Source of the DNA: Methylopila henanensis
GTDB taxonomy: Bacteria > Pseudomonadota > Alphaproteobacteria > Rhizobiales > Methylopilaceae
Direction of reading: 5' to 3'
Assembly (NCBI RefSeq): GCF_042681025.1
Contig: NZ_JBHUER010000003.1
Coordinates: 124,001 to 188,000 of the forward strand
Length of the DNA: 64,000 bases
How positions within the stretch are numbered: position 1 is the stretch's first letter; each line of letters opens with the position of its first letter. This document shows, one piece after another, positions 60,554 through 64,000 of the stretch. The position numbers and the translations under genes were made by a program. Under the pieces are notes generated by a model that did not search any database, had not been told where the DNA came from, and saw only the letters and a list, made by a program, of their open reading frames with translations.

Positions 60554-61621
60554 TCAGGCGGCGTGGCGGCTCGCGTCCGCGCCGTAATAGGCGACGTAGC
60601 GCGGGTTGATGACGCTGCGCGGCAGCACGATCAGAACGTCGGTGGTGCCGAACTGGCGGTCGACGACCGCGCCGTCGCCCACATAGGCGCCGAGCCTGAG
60701 ATATCCCTTGATCAGCGGCGGCAGCGCGCGCAGCGCCGCGCGCGGATCGATCGCCTCCTTCGGCGTCAGGTCCATCGGCGTGCGCCGTTCGGGCAGCGCG
60801 CTGGCGCGCCATTCGGGCGGCGCGGCGTGGAAGTGGTGCAGATAGGACAGCGGCAGCGCCAGCCGTTCCGGATCGGCGCCTTCGAGGCTGGCGCAGCCGA
60901 TCATGACGTCGACGTCATGGGCCACCACGTAGCGCCAGATGCCGTGCCACAGCAGCTCGACGGTGCGTTTGTCGCGGAACGGCTTCAGTACGCACGAGCG
61001 GCCGAGCTCAAGGAACGACCGAGTCGGATGGCGCGCGATCAGCTCGTCGATGCCGAACTCGCCCGCGGTGTAGAAGCCGAAGGCGCGGTCGGCGGTCTCC
61101 TGCCGCAGCAGCCGGTAGGTGCCGACGACGCGCGGCTTGTTCGGTTTGGCCGGCGCCGGCGGCTCCGCGGCCTCCACCAGGCGCGTCCGGTCCAGACCCC
61201 GGAGGTCGAAGCCCTGCAGTCCGGCGAACAGCGCGGCGGCGGGGCTGCGTTTCGGGCTGTGGTCGAGCACGAGCAGGTGGTCGCAGACCGTGTCGTAGGC
61301 GTCCATGTCGCGCCGGGCGAGCCGCGCCAGCGGGTCGGCCACCGCCGACATCTCCTTATAGAACACCTCGTAGCGCAGCCGTTGGGCGCGCTTCACGTCC
61401 TTCGGCCGTTCGGCGAGCTTCAGCTCGAGCTGGCCGATGCGGCCGAGCGGCGTCGGCAGCAGCGCCGCGGAGGCCGCGAGTTCGGCGCGGCTCGGCGTCG
61501 CCTGCGGCGCGCCCTTGCGGCCGAACATGGGCCAGCGCGCGGTTCCCGACGCGGGACGATGCGAGCGGAAGCGGCGCACGATGCCTCCGGGGGCGGCGCG
61601 CGTCGCACGAACGATGGCCAT
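60554..61621 (-). CDS. olsB: L-ornithine N-alpha-acyltransferase OlsB
   Basis: A 355-residue GNAT-fold enzyme that puts a 3-hydroxy fatty acid on ornithine, the first step to ornithine lipids. Typical segments are LRYEVFYKEMSA, VCDHLLVLD, GTYRLLRQE, FLELGRSCVLKPFRDKRTVELLW and the C-terminal GDGAVVDRQFGTTDVLIVLP. The first 31 residues are basic and weakly conserved, and the ATG at 61528 (before FGRKGAPQ) may be the true start. No olsA gene adjoins it. With mprF it shows the cell modifies its membrane charge. Confidence 0.88.
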   Translation of the reverse strand: MAIVRATRAAPGGIVRRFRSHRPASGTARWPMFGRKGAPQATPSRAELAASAALLPTPLGRIGQLELKLAERPKDVKRAQRLRYEVFYKEMSAVADPLARLARRDMDAYDTVCDHLLVLDHSPKRSPAAALFAGLQGFDLRGLDRTRLVEAAEPPAPAKPNKPRVVGTYRLLRQETADRAFGFYTAGEFGIDELIARHPTRSFLELGRSCVLKPFRDKRTVELLWHGIWRYVVAHDVDVMIGCASLEGADPERLALPLSYLHHFHAAPPEWRASALPERRTPMDLTPKEAIDPRAALRALPPLIKGYLRLGAYVGDGAVVDRQFGTTDVLIVLPRSVINPRYVAYYGADASRHAA

Positions 61622-61806
61622 GGGGAGCCTCTGGGGATGGGGGCGCGGGACCGCCCGCGCCGCGACTTTCGGGCGTCGGACGCCGCTGGCGCTCGTCCGC
61701 CGACGACCGATCAGGCGGCCGCGATCCGGAGATCAACATAGTCAGCCGACGAACGTGTGACAACGCAAGCGGCGGCCGCTGCCTAAGAACGAGGCGTAAG
61801 CGGAGG

Positions 61807-63516
61807 TCAGGCGACGCGCGCGCGATCCTCGCGCCGGGCTTCGAGCAGAGCGCCGAGGCGCGCGGGGTCCAGCGGTTTGGCGAGCATCTCGTCGATGCCG
61901 GCCTCGCGCGCGGCGTCGCGGTCGTCCTCGGCCACGTTCGCCGAAACCGCGAGGATCAGCGCCGGCGGACGCCCAGACGCGTTTTCGGCCTCGCGCATGG
62001 CGCGCGCGGCCGTGAGGCCGTCGCGGCGCGGCATGCGCAGGTCGAGCAGCACCACGTCGAACGGCTCCGCGTCGAAGGCCTCGCAGGCGGCGACGCCGTC
62101 GCCGGCCTGCTGGACGGAGCAGCCCAGCCGGTTGAGATGGGCGAAGGCGATCAGCGCGCTCACCGGATCGTCCTCCGCCAGCAGCGCGCGCAGGCCGCCG
62201 GCGCGCGGCTGCGCGGCCCCGGCTGCGTCGGCCGCCGGCGCGCCCGCCAGCGCCGAGATCGGACGCGGATCGGCGAGCCGGCTCACGAGCGAGCCCGGCC
62301 GCACCGGCTTGATCAGGAAGCCGTCGAACCCGTCCGCGGCGAGCGCCGGCAGTTCGCGGCGTTCGGAGGCGGCCAGCAGCGCGACGCAGAGCGTGGCTCC
62401 GCCGAGTTTCGCCGCGATCGCGAAGTCGTTGGCCCGGCCCGTCGCGCCCCGGTCGATCAGCGCCGCGTCCGCGCGAAGGTCGCGCACGGCGGCGGCCACC
62501 TCGTGCGGGGCGGACTGCGTGACCAAAGTCGCGTTCGCGCCGCGGGCGGCGAGCGCCTCGACCAGGAACGGTCCGCTGAAGGGCGCGGCCGACACCACGG
62601 CGACGCGTCGGCCTGCGAGCGCTTCGGCGGAGACGGGCTGCGCCGCCGCGTCGGCCGCGGGCAGCCGCAGCGTGAAGGTCGCGCCGGCGCCGGGCGTGGA
62701 GCAAGCAGTCAGCGCGCCGCCCATGGCGCCTGCGAGCCGCTTCGAGATCGCAAGCCCGAGGCCGACCCCCGGCAGGGCGGGATCGGCGCCCGCCCGCTCG
62801 AACTCCGCGAAGATGCGGGCGCCGTCCTCCGGGTCGAAGCCCGGCCCGGTGTCGGCGACCTCGAAGCGCGCGCCGTCGCCGTCGCGCGCCAGGGTGAGGC
62901 CGACGCCGCCGGTCTCGGTGAACTTCACCGCGTTGCCGGCGAGGTTGAGCAGGATCTGCCTCAGCCGCGCGGCGTCGCCCATCATCCGCGCGGGCGCGTC
63001 GGCGGCGATGCGGATGGCGAGGTCGAGCCCCTTGTCGTGCGCGCGCGGCGCGAGCAGCTCGGCGACAGCCTCCAGCACCTCGGCCGGATCGAACGGAGCC
63101 GCCTTCAGCGCGACCGCGTCGGCCTCGATGCGCGACAGGTCGAGAATCTCGTCGACGAGCGACAGCATCGCTTCGGCGGAGGTCTTCATGGCGAGCGCGT
63201 AGGTGCGCTGGTCGGGCGCAAGCGCCGTGTCGAGCAGCAGGTCGCCGGCGCCCACGACGCCCGTCAGCGGGGTGCGCATCTCATGGGTGACGGCGGCGAG
63301 GAACCGGGATTTGGCCCGCGCCGCGGACGACGCGTCGCCGGAGGGGGGCGAACTGTCCTCGCGGTCGCGCGCCTCCCAGAGAGCGTCTCGGGCGGTTTCG
63401 AGCGCGTCCTCGAGCGCGTCCACGCGCCGCCGAGCCCGCGTCCAGGCGGCCGTCGCCATGACGGCGAGGGCCGCGGCGACGGCGGCGAGGATCAGAGCTG
63501 CGGCGTCGATACCCAC
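61807..63516 (-). CDS. Hybrid histidine kinase with pseudo-receiver and receiver
   Basis: A 569-residue kinase with one N-terminal TM (about 6-25), a short coiled coil, HisKA with His78 in LAAVTHEMRTPLTG and an HATPase domain (LLNLAGNAVKFTETGG, DTGPGFDP, GVGLGLAISKRL). Residues about 300-415 form a receiver-like domain with Asp in AALIDRGATG and Lys in FLIKPVRP, but without the acidic pair (VVSAAPF). The C-terminal receiver is complete (AEDD, VVLLDLRMPRRDG, LAKPLD). There is no sensor domain beyond the TM anchor, and no partner gene is next to it. Confidence 0.88.
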   Translation of the reverse strand: MGIDAAALILAAVAAALAVMATAAWTRARRRVDALEDALETARDALWEARDREDSSPPSGDASSAARAKSRFLAAVTHEMRTPLTGVVGAGDLLLDTALAPDQRTYALAMKTSAEAMLSLVDEILDLSRIEADAVALKAAPFDPAEVLEAVAELLAPRAHDKGLDLAIRIAADAPARMMGDAARLRQILLNLAGNAVKFTETGGVGLTLARDGDGARFEVADTGPGFDPEDGARIFAEFERAGADPALPGVGLGLAISKRLAGAMGGALTACSTPGAGATFTLRLPAADAAAQPVSAEALAGRRVAVVSAAPFSGPFLVEALAARGANATLVTQSAPHEVAAAVRDLRADAALIDRGATGRANDFAIAAKLGGATLCVALLAASERRELPALAADGFDGFLIKPVRPGSLVSRLADPRPISALAGAPAADAAGAAQPRAGGLRALLAEDDPVSALIAFAHLNRLGCSVQQAGDGVAACEAFDAEPFDVVLLDLRMPRRDGLTAARAMREAENASGRPPALILAVSANVAEDDRDAAREAGIDEMLAKPLDPARLGALLEARREDRARVA

Positions 63517-63653
63517 GTGGTCGGTCTCCGCCGGCGCGAGACGTTGCGCGCCGCCGGGACATGCTAGAGTGGAGGGCCTTGCGGAACCCTTGACGACGGA
63601 CGCGCGGCTTCGCCGCCGTCTCGGCGGGGCCCCGCGCCACAGGAAGGCACGGC

Positions 63654-64000
63654 ATGAGCGTCGCGTTCACCCGCGAGCAGGACAACGAGGCGACCGCGGC
63701 GGACCTGCCCGATCGCCCGATCTCGCCGCACCCCAATCTCGTCACCGCGGAGGGCCTCGCCGCCCTCGACGCCGCGCTCGCCGAGGCAAGGGCGGCCTAC
63801 GCCGCCGCGCAGGCCTCGGGCGACATCCAGACCGACCGCACCGCGATGGCGCGCGCGACCCGCGACCTGCGCTACTACGCCGCCCGCCGGGCGAGCGCCG
63901 AGCTGGTCGAGCCGCAGCGCGGGTCGGGCGTCGCGACCTTCGGCAGCCGGGTGACGTTCGACCGCGAGGACGGGCGCCGGCAGAGCTTCCGCATCGTCGG
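63654..64000 (+). CDS. GreA/GreB-type transcription elongation factor, 3' end outside the window
   Basis: About 115 codons are visible. The N-terminal part is helical and charged (GLAALDAALAEARAAYAAAQ), followed by GSGVATFGSRVTFDREDGRR, which matches the start of the C-terminal FKBP-like domain of GreA/GreB. These proteins rescue backtracked RNA polymerase. AGGAAGG lies 6 nt before the ATG. The N-terminal coiled coil looks shorter than in GreA, so a Gre-like variant is possible; the missing end prevents a firm name. Confidence 0.7.
   Translation, partial: MSVAFTREQDNEATAADLPDRPISPHPNLVTAEGLAALDAALAEARAAYAAAQASGDIQTDRTAMARATRDLRYYAARRASAELVEPQRGSGVATFGSRVTFDREDGRRQSFRIV

Overview
This is a 64 kb stretch of a very GC-rich alphaproteobacterial chromosome. 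It most likely comes from a methylotroph of the Hyphomicrobiales (the Methylopila/Hansschlegelia/Xanthobacter type is plausible, but I cannot fix the genus). The grounds are a complete calcium-type methanol dehydrogenase (mxa) cluster, a CpdR response regulator beside hpt, the lpiA(mprF)-acvB gene pair, and an OlsB ornithine-lipid enzyme. I saw no rRNA, tRNA, CRISPR array, insertion sequence or prophage.

Layout. 1-3 kb: ftsX (cut by the window edge) and ftsE face a zinc-ribbon membrane protein, hpt and cpdR. 3.1-8 kb: the inner-membrane part of an ABC-dependent capsule exporter (KpsM-, KpsT- and KpsE-like), then a lipoprotein and a glycosyltransferase. 8.1-17.3 kb: glutaryl-CoA dehydrogenase, mprF/acvB, a HAD-UbiA fusion with a GtrA protein, an SMR pump and a membrane glycosyltransferase. 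17.5-28.3 kb: a lytic transglycosylase followed by many signalling genes: a coupled three-gene phosphorelay, a LuxR-type regulator and a symporter-sensor kinase. An esterase, YjbQ and a sulfotransferase lie among them. 28.5-36.9 kb: mscL, an unknown membrane protein, small ORFs, asparaginase, polA, a cytochrome c and an acyltransferase.

37-52.2 kb is the centrepiece. A response regulator, kinase and lipoprotein are transcribed away from mxaF, as in the moxXYZ arrangement of Paracoccus. Then follow mxaF-J-G-I, mxaR-S-A-C-K-L-D, a YVTN beta-propeller and a TraB/GumN protein. MxaF with MxaI oxidises methanol in the periplasm with PQQ and calcium, and cytochrome cL (MxaG) takes the electrons. MxaR/S/A/C/K/L/D are known or believed to insert calcium and mature the enzyme. 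The last genes mostly overlap by 4 nt, so the two terminal genes look like working members of the cluster.

52.2-60.5 kb: a ThDP enzyme, an SDR and kpsS read leftward. A KpsC-like protein, an LtaS-type sulfatase-fold enzyme and an outer-membrane polysaccharide exporter read rightward. With the 3-6 kb block they make a split capsule system. 60.5-64 kb: olsB, a hybrid kinase and the start of a GreA/GreB-like gene.

Most notable: a KpsT-like ATPase without its signature motif, catalytic Glu or H-loop His; a DNA polymerase I that has lost all three Asp ligands of its proofreading site; a nested, nearly coaxial dyad in the mxaF control region; and two uncharacterised genes coupled to the mxa cluster.
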